From NCBI RefSeq assembly GCF_936928535.1, contig NZ_CAKZHY010000166.1, positions 1 to 64,000 of the forward strand: a stretch of DNA of 64,000 nt. The letters are read 5' to 3'. Source of the DNA: an uncultured Bradyrhizobium sp. GTDB taxonomy: Bacteria > Pseudomonadota > Alphaproteobacteria > Rhizobiales > Xanthobacteraceae. The notes under the pieces were generated by a model. The model had not been told where the DNA came from. It worked only from the letters and a program-made list of their open reading frames with translations, and did no database searches. This document shows positions 1 to 10,437 of the stretch, piece after piece. The number at the start of each line of letters is the position of its first letter. Position 1 is the stretch's first letter. The position numbers were made by a program, and so were the translations under genes.

Positions 1-147
1 GATGTCCATGCAGAGCTCGACGCACTCGTCGCAGATGAAGACCGTGGGACCCGCGGTCAGTTTGCGGAGTGTAGTCTCGGCGACTGACTGAATTGCCATG
101 GCGGCCTCAAACCACATCGACGCGGTGGCAAGTGGGAAAATGATCAT
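1..147 (-). CDS. ClpX-type C4 zinc-finger domain protein, truncated by the window edge
   Basis: Minus-strand reading from ATG at 147: [49 protein letters not shown]. The segment [23 protein letters not shown] matches the ClpX N-terminal zinc-binding domain ([23 protein letters not shown]). The ORF stays open to base 1 and is below the ORF-track size cutoff. Confidence 0.6.
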   Translation of the reverse strand, partial: MIIFPLATASMWFEAAMAIQSVAETTLRKLTAGPTVFICDECVELCMDI

Positions 148-191
148 CTGCGGCCCCTCGCGGATTGTCGTGGGTCAGATAACAGGCAGGT

Positions 192-497
192 TCAGCCGCC
201 GCATTTCGGCGCTGCGAGATTATTGAAAATATTCATCACGGAATCGAGCGTAGCTAACACCCGCGCGCCATCGACACCATCAGCAACGGCTTGCCGCAGC
301 ATTATGGACTCATAGAATGAGGTCACGCGAACGCGGCACGTTTTCTCTGTCTCCGCCGTATTAGCGGCTTTGCTGTGGACAGACGTGACCGTAGGAGCAG
401 CGTGGATATCCCTGTCTAAGGTGGACCCCACCGCGAGCCCCGAATTAGCAAACGAACTGATTAGAGCAGAGGCGACGAGAACTGTGGTTCTTCGCAT
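192..497 (-). CDS. small secreted hypothetical protein
   Basis: 101-aa ORF with signal-peptide-like N-terminus (MRRTTVLVASALISSFANSGLAVG). Confidence 0.45.
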   Translation of the reverse strand: MRRTTVLVASALISSFANSGLAVGSTLDRDIHAAPTVTSVHSKAANTAETEKTCRVRVTSFYESIMLRQAVADGVDGARVLATLDSVMNIFNNLAAPKCGG

Positions 498-1147
498 GAT
501 CAGACTCCAGAATGGCAGGGCTCGTGAGAGAAATAGTTTCTGGCAGACGATGAGGCATTCAAGTCTCCTTTGATCGGTGTGAATTTCTAGTGCGTCAAAA
601 CTAATGGGATTGTCCCGAGCGTCTCAATTGAGCACGGGTTGAGCTGGGGCACCCAAAAGGGAGCAGGACGGTGATCCGAAAGCTTAGGGCACTCGAAAAA
701 AGGCTAGCGTTCGTCCGCTGCGACCATACGATTGCACCCGTCTCGCAGCGCCACACGAAGCGGGGGAGACGGTTAGTTGCAGATCCTCGCTCAGTGCGGT
801 TGATGGACCCGTCGCATATCGCCTTGCAGTTGCCGGTGGTCGTCAGCCGGAGCGGTTGGCATGCCTTCCGAGCCGCTAGAGTGCGGCCCGCGTTCAGCAA
901 CATTGGCTTTACGGAACTCTCGGTTCCAAATAGCCTCCTTCTCCGTTTTGGCGCCTGACTCTGCGTTATGCGGCCGCCGCAGTGGCGTCAAAGGCCGGAC
1001 AAATCCCTCTTTGTTGCTAAAATGAACAAGGACCGGCGTTCCCTCTACTTGGCAAGACCAACGGCGGATGGCATTTCACGGCCGACGGAGTACGATTTCT
1101 CTATTTCTGAGAGACGCCCCGCGTGTGGAGCGCGAAAAGCTTGATCA

Positions 1148-4100
1148 GTGAACTCAAGCCGATGCCCCACGCTGGGGTCTGAAGATGGTGAGGCAGTGAA
1201 CGTCACCCGCTTGGACGGTAGCTCTCAGGTGTTGTGGGAGGACGGCGAGCGCGTGTTCAGCCGAGGCTGGCGACTGGACGAGAATGGCAACCGGACCGCC
1301 GTCCTGCTTGTTACCTCTGCCGCAGACCACCCGTCCCCCTCGACACTCGATCGCCTGGCACACGAATACGAATTGAAAGATGAACTCGAGGGGGCATGGG
1401 CGGCGCAGCCGCTCGCCCTGATGCGCGGCGCCGGTCGGACCGTGCTGGTGCTCGATGATGTGGGTGGCGAGCCGCTCGGCCATTTGCTGGGTGAGCCCTT
1501 AGAGGTAGAACGGTTCTTGCGCTTGGCAATCGCCGTTACGTCTGCTCTGGGGAAGCTTCATCAGCGCGGGCTCGTTCACAAAGACATCAAGCCGGCCAAC
1601 CTGCTGCTCAACGAAGCGACCCGCGAGGTGCGGCTCACCGGGTTCGGCATCGCTTCCCGGTTTGCGCGGGAACGTCAGTCGCCTTCTCCTCCCGAGACGA
1701 TCGCGGGTACGCTCGCCTACATGGCGCCGGAGCAGACCGGACGGATGAATCGATCGATTGACTCTCGCAGCGATCTCTACGCCCTCGGCGTCACCCTTTA
1801 CCAGATGGTCACGGGGGTTCTGCCCTTAACAGCCACCGATCCGATGGAGTGGGTGCACTGCCATATCGCCAGAAAGCCGGTTCCACCAAGGGAGCGGTTA
1901 AAGAGTGTCCCGATTCCTGTCTCGGCGATCATCATGAAGCTTCTCGCCAAGACACCCGAGGATCGTTACCAGACTGCCGGCGGGGCCGAACGAGATCTGC
2001 GACGCTGTTTGGCGGAATGGGAAGCGCACCACCGCTGCGATGAATTCCCGCTCGGCCTGCAGGATGCGCCGAACCAGCTGCTGATACCCGAGAAGCTGTA
2101 TGGACGAGATCGTGATATCTCGGTGTTACTTTCCTGCTTCAGTCGGATCATAAAGACTGGCATGCCGGAGTTGGTGCTGGTCTCCGGATACTCGGGCATA
2201 GGCAAATCCTCAGTCGTTGATGAACTCCACAAGGTGCTGGTGCCGCCGCGCGGCCTTTTCGCATCTGGCAAGTTCGAGCAGTACAAGCGAGACGTCCCCT
2301 ACGCGACACTGGTGCAGGCTTTTCAAGGTCTCGTCCGGCCTCTCCTCAGCAAAAGCGATACCGAGTTGGCGAGCTGGCGTCAGGACCTCCTAGAGGCGCT
2401 GGGTTCGAACGGGCGCCTCATGATCGACCTCATACCCGAGCTCAAATTAGTCGTAGGAGACCAACCGGCGGTTCCTGAGTTACCGCCAAAACAGTCACAA
2501 AGTCGTTTTCAGCTCGTGTTTCGGCGCTTCATTGGCGTATTTGCGCGCCCCGACCATCTATTGACGCTCTTCCTCGACGACCTGCAGTGGCTCGATGAGG
2601 CAACCCTGGATCTTCTTGAGGACTTACTGACGCGTTCAGATTTGCGGCACCTCATGCTGATTGGTGCCTATCGCGATAACGAAGTTGCCGCGACCCACCC
2701 GCTAATGAGAAAGCTCCGCGACATCAAGGCGGCCGGCGGAAACGTCGTGGAGATCAAGCTGGCGCCGCTCAGCCTAGAGGATGTCGAGGAGTTGGTTGCG
2801 GACGCTCTTCGCTGCGAATTCGAGCGCGCTGCGCCGATTGCGAAGCTGGTGCACTTGAAGACGGGTGGCAATCCGTTTTTCACCATCCAATTCCTGATTT
2901 CGCTCGTCGAGGAAGGATTACTCACATTCGACCACGACGGCGCGCGCTGGTCCTGGGATATCGACCGCATATACGCCAAGGGCTATACCGATAACGTCGT
3001 CGATCTTATGGTTGGGAAGCTCACGCGCCTGCCGACTGAGACGCAGAATTCATTGAAGCAGCTCGCTTGTCTTGGAAGCACTGCCGAAAGCCAAACACTT
3101 TCGATCGTCCTCGGGATGTCGGAGGAGCGGATCGATACGTGTCTGTGGCCGGCCCGCCAGCAGGAACTGGTCGAGCTTGTGGCAGGCACTTACAGGTTCG
3201 TCCACGATCGCGTCCAGGAGGCTGCTTATGAGCTGATCCCCAAGGGACTGCGCGGCGAGGAGCACCTTCGAATCGGAAGACTGCTTGCGGCAAACATGCC
3301 CTCCGAAACGCCCGAAGCAATCTTTGATATCGTCAACCAGCTCAATCGCGGGTCAAGCTTAATGACCTCGATGCAGGAGCGCGAGCGGCTCGCCGCACTC
3401 AATCTGCTCGCGGGCGAGCGCGCCAAAGCCTCTACTGCGTACGTCTCGGCGCTCAACTATCTGCTCTCCGGCGCTGCACTGCTGCCGGGGGACGCTTGGG
3501 AGCGCAAGCGCGACCTGATCTTTGAGCTGGAACTGCATCGGGCCGAATGTGAGTTCCTCACTGGCGCGCTAGTGGAAGCTGAGCGGCGATTGGCGGTGCT
3601 GTCGGCCCGTGCCGAAACGACGCTCGAACGAGCCCGGGTCACTTGCCTGCAGGTTGATCTTTACACGACCCTGGATCAGGGCAGCCGCGCGATCACAGTT
3701 GGTCTCGACTATCTTCGCCACCTAGGCATCGACTGGTCGCCGCACCCGACGGAGAACGAAGCCCTGCAGGAGTACGAGCGGATCTGGTCCCAACTTGGCT
3801 CACGCACGATAGAAGCCCTCGTCGATCTACCATTGATGAGCAATGCTACATCACTCGCGACCCTCGATGTCCTGACGAAGCTGGGACCGCCCGCACACTA
3901 TACGGATGCGAAACTACGTTCGATGGTGATCTGTCGAGCGGTCAATCTCAGCCTCGAGGGCGGCAATTGTGACGGCTCGTGCTATGCCTATGCAGTGCTT
4001 GGCAGGCTTGCCGGACCGGAATTTGGCGATTACGAGACGGGACTTCGATTCGGCCGTCTCGGTTATGAACTGGTCGAACAGCGCGGGCTAAAGCGCTTTC

Positions 4101-7060
4101 AAGCGAGGACCTATCTGAATTTTGGATATTTGCTCATGTTCTGGACGAAACATGTCCAGGAAGGCCATAATGTGCTCAAGCGTGCGTTTGAGACCGCAAA
4201 CCAAATTGGTGACCTCACTTTTGCGGCCTACTACTACACCCACCTGAACACGTACCTTCTCAAATCGGGCGATCCTCTCGATAAGGTGCAAGTCGACGTC
4301 GAGCATGGACTTGCTTTCGCTCAGAACATACAGTTCGGCTTTGCGGTCGACTCCATCGCCGGCCAGCTTGGGTTAATTCGGACCCTTCGCGGCTTAACGC
4401 CGACCTTCGGTTGTTTCGACGATGGACAGTTTGACGAACTGCTACTGGAGTCGCGCTTCTGCAGAAACCGAGACTTGGCATTGGCCGCAGGCTCGTATTG
4501 GACCCGCAAGCTGCAGGCACGCTTCTTTGCTGGCGACTATTCAAGTGCCCTCGAGGCGTCATTGCACGCGCGACAGCTGCAGCCGACATCGGCGTCTTTC
4601 TTCGAATGCGCGGAATATCACTTTTACAGCGCGCTCTCCAGAGCTGCATCCTGCGCGTCCGCGGCGGCTAGCCAATGGCGAGAGCATGTCAGCGCACTGG
4701 CGGCGCACCACCGACAGCTCGAGGTCTGGGCGACGGCCTGCCCGGAAAACTTCGAGGACCGCGCTGCGTTGGTTGGTGCGGAGATTGCCCGGATTGATGG
4801 CCGTCAGTTCGATGCCATGAACCTTTACGAAAAAGCGATCCGTTCTGCGCAGACAAACACCTTTGTTCATAACGAAGCGCTCGCAAACGAGTTGGCGGCG
4901 CGCTTTTACACCGCCTGCGGCTTTGAGAAAATCGCGCACCTATACCTGCGAAACGCCAGGGATTGCTACCAGCGTTGGGGCGCGAATGGCAAGGTGCGCC
5001 AACTCGATGCGATGTATCCACGCCCCAGAATGGAAGAGCCCGCCCCGGCTCCGACGAGCACAATCGCGGCGTCTGTCGAGCAACTCGACCTCGCAACAGT
5101 GATCAAGGTATCGCAAGCCATATCGGGCGAGATAGTGCTGGAGAAATTGCTCGAAATGCTTATGCGCACGGCGCTTGAACAGGCTGGCGCCGAACGAGGC
5201 TTGTTGACTTTTTTGCGCGGGACCGAGCAGCGGATCGCCGCCAAAGCTATGACCGACGCCAATTTTGTAACCGTGCATCTGTGCGACGAGGGCGTGGCTT
5301 CGACAGTGCTGCCGCAGTCGGTGCTCCAATATGTTCTGCGAACGCGGCAAAGCGCTATTGTAGACGATGCGTCATCTCACCATTTATTTTCTGCTGATCC
5401 CTACATCGTTGAAAGTCATCTCCGCTCCATTCTCTGTTTGCCGCTGATTAACCAGGGAAAGCTGGTTGGTATTCTCTACCTGGAGAATAATCTGACTACC
5501 GGTGCGTTTACGCCCGATCGAGTCGCTTTGTTGACCGTGCTCGCGTCGCAGGCGGCGATCTCGCTCGAAAATTCGCGACTCTATTACGACCTGGCAGATC
5601 GGGAAGAGAAGATTCGACGTTTGGTCGACGCAAACATCATCGGCATCTTCATCGCCGACCGCGAGGGTCGGATACTCGAGGCCAATGACGCGTTTCTACG
5701 TCTTATAAGATACAGCCGTGACGACTTGATTTCAGGTCGGGTACGCTGGACCGAGTTGACTCCGCCTGAATGGCGCGAGCGGGACGCACTCACTCAAGCT
5801 GAACTAAACTCGACGGGCATCGCGCAGCCATTCGAGAAGGAGTATGTTCGGAAAGACGGCAGCCGCATTCCCGTGCTTGTTGGCGCCGCGCTCTTTAAGG
5901 ACGGCGGCGATCGCCTTGCGTTCGTTCTGGATCTGACAGAGCGGAAGCGCGTCGAGGAAGCGCTTAGCCAAGCACAAAGACTAAGCCGAACCGGCAATTG
6001 GATCTACGACGCGACAACGACGCGATACCTCTATTGGTCAGACGAGAGCTACAGGATCTGGGGGTTTGATCCCACACAGGGGCTCCCAAGTCGACAAAGT
6101 ATGTGGGAACGCATTCACCCAGAGGACCGCGATAGAGTGTGGGCAGCGGTTCAGGAGGCTGTGCTGCAGAAGAGAGATTTTATTTCCGAGTTCAGGCTTC
6201 TTCTACCTGATGATACAATCAAATGGGTTGAAGGAACCAGTTATCATGTGTTTTCTCCGAGCGGTACGCTGGCTGAGGTTATTACGACAACAGTCGACGT
6301 GACGGAACGAAGGCGAGCGCAGGACGAGCGTGAAAAGCTACGCCAGCTCGAGTTGGATTTCGCCCACATGAATCGCGTGAGCCTGATGGGAGAATTGGCG
6401 GCCTCGCTCTCTCACGAAATTCTTCATCCGATTGCAACCGCTCGCAACAACGCTCGTGCCGGAATGCGCTTTTTGGAAATGAACCCGCCAAATCTAGGTG
6501 AAGTCAGGGAAGCGCTAAGTTGCGTTGTCCGGGACGCGGACCGCGCCAGAGACATCGTCGGACGCATGCGTGATCATATCAAAAAGGCCCCCCCACGAAA
6601 AGAACGCTTTGACCTGAATGCTGCGATCAACGAAGTGCTCCTATTGGCACAAAGCGTGACTCAAAGGAACGAAGTTTCAGTTCAAACGCATCTTACTCGC
6701 GGATCTCTCCCGATTCGAGGGGATCGCATTCAGCTGCAACAAGTCCTGCTGAATTTGATTGTCAACGCGACTGAAGCAATGAGCTCTGTCGAAGATGAAG
6801 CAAGAGAGCTGTTCATCAGCACTCAGAAACATGAAATAGGCATCGTGGTAGCCGTACGCGATGTTGGCCCTGGTATTGATACGCAGCATCTTGATCGAGT
6901 TTTCGACGCCTTTTTCACTACTAAGTCCACCGGAACAGGAATGGGATTGTCGATCTGCCGCTCGATTATCCATGCTCATGGGGGCAAGTTGTGGGCGGAA
7001 GCTAACAAACCTCACGGCGCGGTGTTTCAGTTCACACTGCCTGCGGACAATGGGTCATGA
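1148..7060 (+). CDS. multidomain Ser/Thr-kinase-like / AAA ATPase / GAF / PAS / sensor histidine kinase
   Basis: 1970 aa. Kinase-like domain (HKDIKPANLLL, APEQTGRMNRSIDSRSDLYALG), P-loop SGYSGIGKSS, GAF, two PAS segments, HisKA (SLSHEILHPIA) and HATPase (NLIVNATEA, GTGMGLSICRSI). Confidence 0.93.
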   Translation: MNSSRCPTLGSEDGEAVNVTRLDGSSQVLWEDGERVFSRGWRLDENGNRTAVLLVTSAADHPSPSTLDRLAHEYELKDELEGAWAAQPLALMRGAGRTVLVLDDVGGEPLGHLLGEPLEVERFLRLAIAVTSALGKLHQRGLVHKDIKPANLLLNEATREVRLTGFGIASRFARERQSPSPPETIAGTLAYMAPEQTGRMNRSIDSRSDLYALGVTLYQMVTGVLPLTATDPMEWVHCHIARKPVPPRERLKSVPIPVSAIIMKLLAKTPEDRYQTAGGAERDLRRCLAEWEAHHRCDEFPLGLQDAPNQLLIPEKLYGRDRDISVLLSCFSRIIKTGMPELVLVSGYSGIGKSSVVDELHKVLVPPRGLFASGKFEQYKRDVPYATLVQAFQGLVRPLLSKSDTELASWRQDLLEALGSNGRLMIDLIPELKLVVGDQPAVPELPPKQSQSRFQLVFRRFIGVFARPDHLLTLFLDDLQWLDEATLDLLEDLLTRSDLRHLMLIGAYRDNEVAATHPLMRKLRDIKAAGGNVVEIKLAPLSLEDVEELVADALRCEFERAAPIAKLVHLKTGGNPFFTIQFLISLVEEGLLTFDHDGARWSWDIDRIYAKGYTDNVVDLMVGKLTRLPTETQNSLKQLACLGSTAESQTLSIVLGMSEERIDTCLWPARQQELVELVAGTYRFVHDRVQEAAYELIPKGLRGEEHLRIGRLLAANMPSETPEAIFDIVNQLNRGSSLMTSMQERERLAALNLLAGERAKASTAYVSALNYLLSGAALLPGDAWERKRDLIFELELHRAECEFLTGALVEAERRLAVLSARAETTLERARVTCLQVDLYTTLDQGSRAITVGLDYLRHLGIDWSPHPTENEALQEYERIWSQLGSRTIEALVDLPLMSNATSLATLDVLTKLGPPAHYTDAKLRSMVICRAVNLSLEGGNCDGSCYAYAVLGRLAGPEFGDYETGLRFGRLGYELVEQRGLKRFQARTYLNFGYLLMFWTKHVQEGHNVLKRAFETANQIGDLTFAAYYYTHLNTYLLKSGDPLDKVQVDVEHGLAFAQNIQFGFAVDSIAGQLGLIRTLRGLTPTFGCFDDGQFDELLLESRFCRNRDLALAAGSYWTRKLQARFFAGDYSSALEASLHARQLQPTSASFFECAEYHFYSALSRAASCASAAASQWREHVSALAAHHRQLEVWATACPENFEDRAALVGAEIARIDGRQFDAMNLYEKAIRSAQTNTFVHNEALANELAARFYTACGFEKIAHLYLRNARDCYQRWGANGKVRQLDAMYPRPRMEEPAPAPTSTIAASVEQLDLATVIKVSQAISGEIVLEKLLEMLMRTALEQAGAERGLLTFLRGTEQRIAAKAMTDANFVTVHLCDEGVASTVLPQSVLQYVLRTRQSAIVDDASSHHLFSADPYIVESHLRSILCLPLINQGKLVGILYLENNLTTGAFTPDRVALLTVLASQAAISLENSRLYYDLADREEKIRRLVDANIIGIFIADREGRILEANDAFLRLIRYSRDDLISGRVRWTELTPPEWRERDALTQAELNSTGIAQPFEKEYVRKDGSRIPVLVGAALFKDGGDRLAFVLDLTERKRVEEALSQAQRLSRTGNWIYDATTTRYLYWSDESYRIWGFDPTQGLPSRQSMWERIHPEDRDRVWAAVQEAVLQKRDFISEFRLLLPDDTIKWVEGTSYHVFSPSGTLAEVITTTVDVTERRRAQDEREKLRQLELDFAHMNRVSLMGELAASLSHEILHPIATARNNARAGMRFLEMNPPNLGEVREALSCVVRDADRARDIVGRMRDHIKKAPPRKERFDLNAAINEVLLLAQSVTQRNEVSVQTHLTRGSLPIRGDRIQLQQVLLNLIVNATEAMSSVEDEARELFISTQKHEIGIVVAVRDVGPGIDTQHLDRVFDAFFTTKSTGTGMGLSICRSIIHAHGGKLWAEANKPHGAVFQFTLPADNGS

Positions 7061-7447
7061 ATTGTCTCCAGTCGACGTCCCCGGCTGTAGCGCCCAATGC
7101 AGGCATTGCTCAAGGTGGTGGTCGTCCACCGGCTTAGCGAGGTAGCAAGCAACGCCGTCCTTTAGAGCCCGGTCCCTAATGACCTCGTCGGGGTAAGCGG
7201 TAACAAGGATTGTTGGGATCGCGTAGCCGCTATCGACCAAATGTTTGTGCAGCTGCACTCCACTCATTCCCGGCATGTGAACGTCCGCGATCAAGCAGCC
7301 TGTTAGCGGCAAAATGCCTGACGCCAGGAAATCCGCTGCTGACGGAAACGACTCAACAGTGTAGCCCATTGAAGTCACGAGCTTTTGCATCGACTCACGA
7401 TAGAGCTGATCGTCGTCGACGACTGCTATCAGCGTTTCGTTCAACAT
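7055..7447 (-). CDS. stand-alone response regulator receiver protein
   Basis: MLNETLIAVVDDDQLYRESM...LIADVHMPGMSG...ILVTAYPD...CYLAKPV; receiver Asp/Thr/Lys motifs. The start is more likely the internal ATG at 7447 than the ORF start at 7594. Confidence 0.85.
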   Translation of the reverse strand: MLNETLIAVVDDDQLYRESMQKLVTSMGYTVESFPSAADFLASGILPLTGCLIADVHMPGMSGVQLHKHLVDSGYAIPTILVTAYPDEVIRDRALKDGVACYLAKPVDDHHLEQCLHWALQPGTSTGDNS

Positions 7448-7676
7448 TGCCGGTTCCAGGCACTTTCCGCGCTCCAACCACACTGGCGGCATACTCGCGC
7501 CTGCATGCAATTGTAGTGTCGGAGACATTTCCCGACAATGCAATAACCCCGTCCCTAAGCCATGGCTTAGGTTTCTGGCTATCCGTTTAGACAAAAGATG
7601 CCTGTTCAGGCCGCCTACTTGAGCTTAGAATGATACCACAACCAGAAAGACTTCGGGCCCGCACAGGAAGCCGAGA

Positions 7677-8303
7677 ATGGGTGAGGCAAATCCCAGCGTC
7701 TTGGTTATTGATGACGATCTCGAGTTTCGCGACTCTGTCGTGCGGCTGTTGCGGACGGTCGGCTTACCGGCCCTACAATTTTCATCTGTTCCCGACTTTC
7801 TCAAAGCCGATCCGCCGGATGGCCCGACTTGCCTAGTGCTTGACGTGAGAATGCCGGGGCGAAGCGGTCTTGAGCTTCAGCGCGACCTCGCCGCCGCGAA
7901 CAGGCAAGTGCCGATCATCTTCATCACAGCGCACGCTGACGTGCCGATGACCGTCCAAGCGATGAAGGGCGGCGCAATAGAGTTCCTTACAAAGCCATTC
8001 CGTGATCAAGACCTGCTTGACGCGGTTGAGGCTGGCCTCTCTCGCGATCGTGCTCGTCGGGAGAGTGAGAGGACATTGGCTGCGCTCAGGGAGCGGTTCG
8101 ACACGCTCAGCTCCCGCGAGCGTGACATCATGCTATATGTCGTAGCCGGTCGCCTTAACAAGCAGATCGCGAGCGAGATCGGAATCGCTGAATCCACGGT
8201 GAAGGTGCATCGTACCAATCTGATGCGGAAGATGAAGGCGCGTTCGCTTCCGGAGCTCAGCCGGATGGCCGATACCCTTAATGTGAGCCGACCGCAGCAG
8301 TAG
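7677..8303 (+). CDS. FixJ-family response regulator (receiver + LuxR-type HTH)
   Basis: VLVIDDDLEFRDS...LVLDVRMPGRSG...FLTKPFRDQDLL...LSSRERDIMLYVVAGRLNKQIASEIGIAESTVKVHRTNLMRKM. Confidence 0.92.
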   Translation: MGEANPSVLVIDDDLEFRDSVVRLLRTVGLPALQFSSVPDFLKADPPDGPTCLVLDVRMPGRSGLELQRDLAAANRQVPIIFITAHADVPMTVQAMKGGAIEFLTKPFRDQDLLDAVEAGLSRDRARRESERTLAALRERFDTLSSRERDIMLYVVAGRLNKQIASEIGIAESTVKVHRTNLMRKMKARSLPELSRMADTLNVSRPQQ

Positions 8304-8819
8304 AGCCGCTCAACTCAAGCCATGTTCTCGAGGTTACGCCACACCGCGCGGACTCGATCTGGCTATTTCCCTACACCGGCAATCCGTTCTCTACGGTGTC
8401 CCTCGGCTGCGGAGGGCGTGCTTCGCCGGTTTGCATCTAAGCGATGGTTCAGCAAAGCCAACTCCAAGCCGGCTGCCCAATACCTCCTGCGGAGTCGACC
8501 GCCTCGTCTCAAGCAGCCAAGTTGCACGTTATAACCGCTCTTTTCGAGATACCGCAATGTACCGAGCACGCGAGGTTATGAATGAGCGCATTCATCAGAC
8601 GCTTGCCGCATACCGAACAGGAACTCGGCGCAAAGCATTGCGCCCGACATTTGGATTCGTACAAGTCGTACTTCCCGCTAACGAAGATCTCTTTTGTACC
8701 GTTTCGCTTTGTACTGGTTCAGCTTCCGCCGGAAGGAGGGCCCTTGTCTGCCCTGTCGCTTCCGACGAGCGCGAGGTGCTCGGGACCGTCACCGTCAGCG
8801 CTTCGGAATCGGTGGCTGC

Positions 8820-9180
8820 CGCCCCCTCAGACCTCAATCACCACTCGGTGATCATGGGTCCGGCGCACTCATCGTCGACTGTCTGCTTGCGCGAAGACGG
8901 CCGTGTCACCTCAGTGCGCGTTGCAAGTCAGCACGCGATCACGATCAGCGAAGGAGCCACAGCAAGCGCCGTCGCTGGGGGATTGCGGCGTCGAGCGAGA
9001 GCAGTGTGCAGGCAGAGCTCGCGGCCGGGCGGCTCGTGCCGGGTCCTGCCTGAGTGGGATTTCGCCTCGATGGAAGTCAATGCCCGCTTTATCGGCGGAG
9101 AGACCACGAAGCCTGCCGCACGGGCATTTGCCGATTTCCTGGCCAGGGAGCTGCCCACCTCGCGGATCATCAGTTCGACC
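8820..9180 (+). pseudogene. LysR-family regulator remnant (substrate-binding domain, frameshifted)
   Basis: Frame 1: PSDLNHHSVIMGPAHSSSTVCLREDGRVTSVRV...; frame 3: GIAASSESSVQAELAAGRLVP; frame 1 again: VLPEWDFASMEVNARFIGGETTKPAARAFADFLARELPTS. Together these reproduce the C-terminal half of an LTTR effector domain across two frame changes. Confidence 0.75.
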
Positions 9181-9328
9181 CTCAGGGCTCCAGAAAGCGT
9201 GTCCGTGCGTCCAAACCAATAGACCAGGCTGTTCTAACGTGTGCATGCAGATGGCATCTGTATGCCGTGATTTTGGCGGCCCGTGACGTCGTCAAGTGCA
9301 TAGACAGGAGAAACTCATCGGAGAATCC

Positions 9329-10315
9329 ATGGAGCTTCATCAAGTTCGCTATTTCCTCGCGGTTGCATCCACGCTCAACTTCACGCGCGCGGCCGAGCAA
9401 TGCAATGTTACGCAGCCCGCTTTGACTAAGGGGATTCAGAAGCTGGAGCAGGAACTCGGGGGCCAGTTGATTTACCGTGAGCGCCAGCTGACGCAACTCA
9501 CCGACCTCGGGAAGGAAGTTCTTCCGATGCTGGCGCGAACGCTGGCCTCGGCAGAGACGGCGCGTCGCAGAGCTAAGGAATTCCAACGCAAGGAGATCGC
9601 ACCACTCAAGATCGGTCTCGCCCCTTCCATCTCGGCTTCGCTCTTCCTTGACCTGATAGCTGAGATCGCAAAGATCGTGCCAGGGCTTACTGTTGAGCTG
9701 CGCGAAGGAGCGGCGGAAAAGCTGATCGACCTGCTGCTCGGGGGAGAGATCAACGCCGCAATCGTCGGGGACGTTCAGGACATCCCCCCTCGCATCGACG
9801 ACTGGTTGCTCTTTGAAGAGCGCTACGTCGCGGTTCTAGCGCAGACACACCAACTCGCAAATCGCCACTCGATCGGGATTGACGATCTCCGCGAGACAGT
9901 CTTGCTGGAGCGCGTAGGATGCGATGTCGCTCCGAAGATCCAACGGTCGTACTTCCCCAAGGAACCTCCCCATCTGGGCCACTGTAGCGGTCACGACTTG
10001 CACCTTCAGTACATGGCCGCAGCCGGCTTCGGCGTGATACTCGCGCCCGAGCACATGCCACGCCTTCCGACGCTAAAGACCATTCCCCTCGAGGGAGACC
10101 CGATTTCGCGCGAGGTGCGGCTGCTGGCTGTGCAGGGGCGCCGCTACTCGCCGGCACAGGACGCTTTCATCAAGGTCGCGCGGCTTCGAGACTGGTCGAT
10201 CGAAGTCCGCCAGAGAGACGTCCCCCCCGGAAGGCTCCCGGAGATGGCAACCTCTTCCGCGCTGACACGCACGTCGACAACGAACCGATCCCCGCGCATC
10301 GATCCCATCGCTTGA
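9329..10315 (+). CDS. LysR-family transcriptional regulator
   Basis: MELHQVRYFLAVASTLNFTRAAEQCNVTQPALTKGIQKLEQELGGQLIYRE, an LTTR wHTH; full-length effector domain. Confidence 0.9.
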   Translation: MELHQVRYFLAVASTLNFTRAAEQCNVTQPALTKGIQKLEQELGGQLIYRERQLTQLTDLGKEVLPMLARTLASAETARRRAKEFQRKEIAPLKIGLAPSISASLFLDLIAEIAKIVPGLTVELREGAAEKLIDLLLGGEINAAIVGDVQDIPPRIDDWLLFEERYVAVLAQTHQLANRHSIGIDDLRETVLLERVGCDVAPKIQRSYFPKEPPHLGHCSGHDLHLQYMAAAGFGVILAPEHMPRLPTLKTIPLEGDPISREVRLLAVQGRRYSPAQDAFIKVARLRDWSIEVRQRDVPPGRLPEMATSSALTRTSTTNRSPRIDPIA

Positions 10316-10437
10316 GGCCTCACCCGTTCCAAACAGGCCCTATGAGATGCGGCCCTTCGCCGCTCGGAAGGCGCGAGCGGAAGCGATGGATGGTGAGCCG
10401 GGATTGTTCGCTAATAGACTGATCCAATCGCTCCGCT

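Noticed and set aside
8431-9222. 263-aa plus-strand ORF as an intact CDS
   Set aside because: Only parts match LysR and the matching frame changes twice; treated as a pseudogene.
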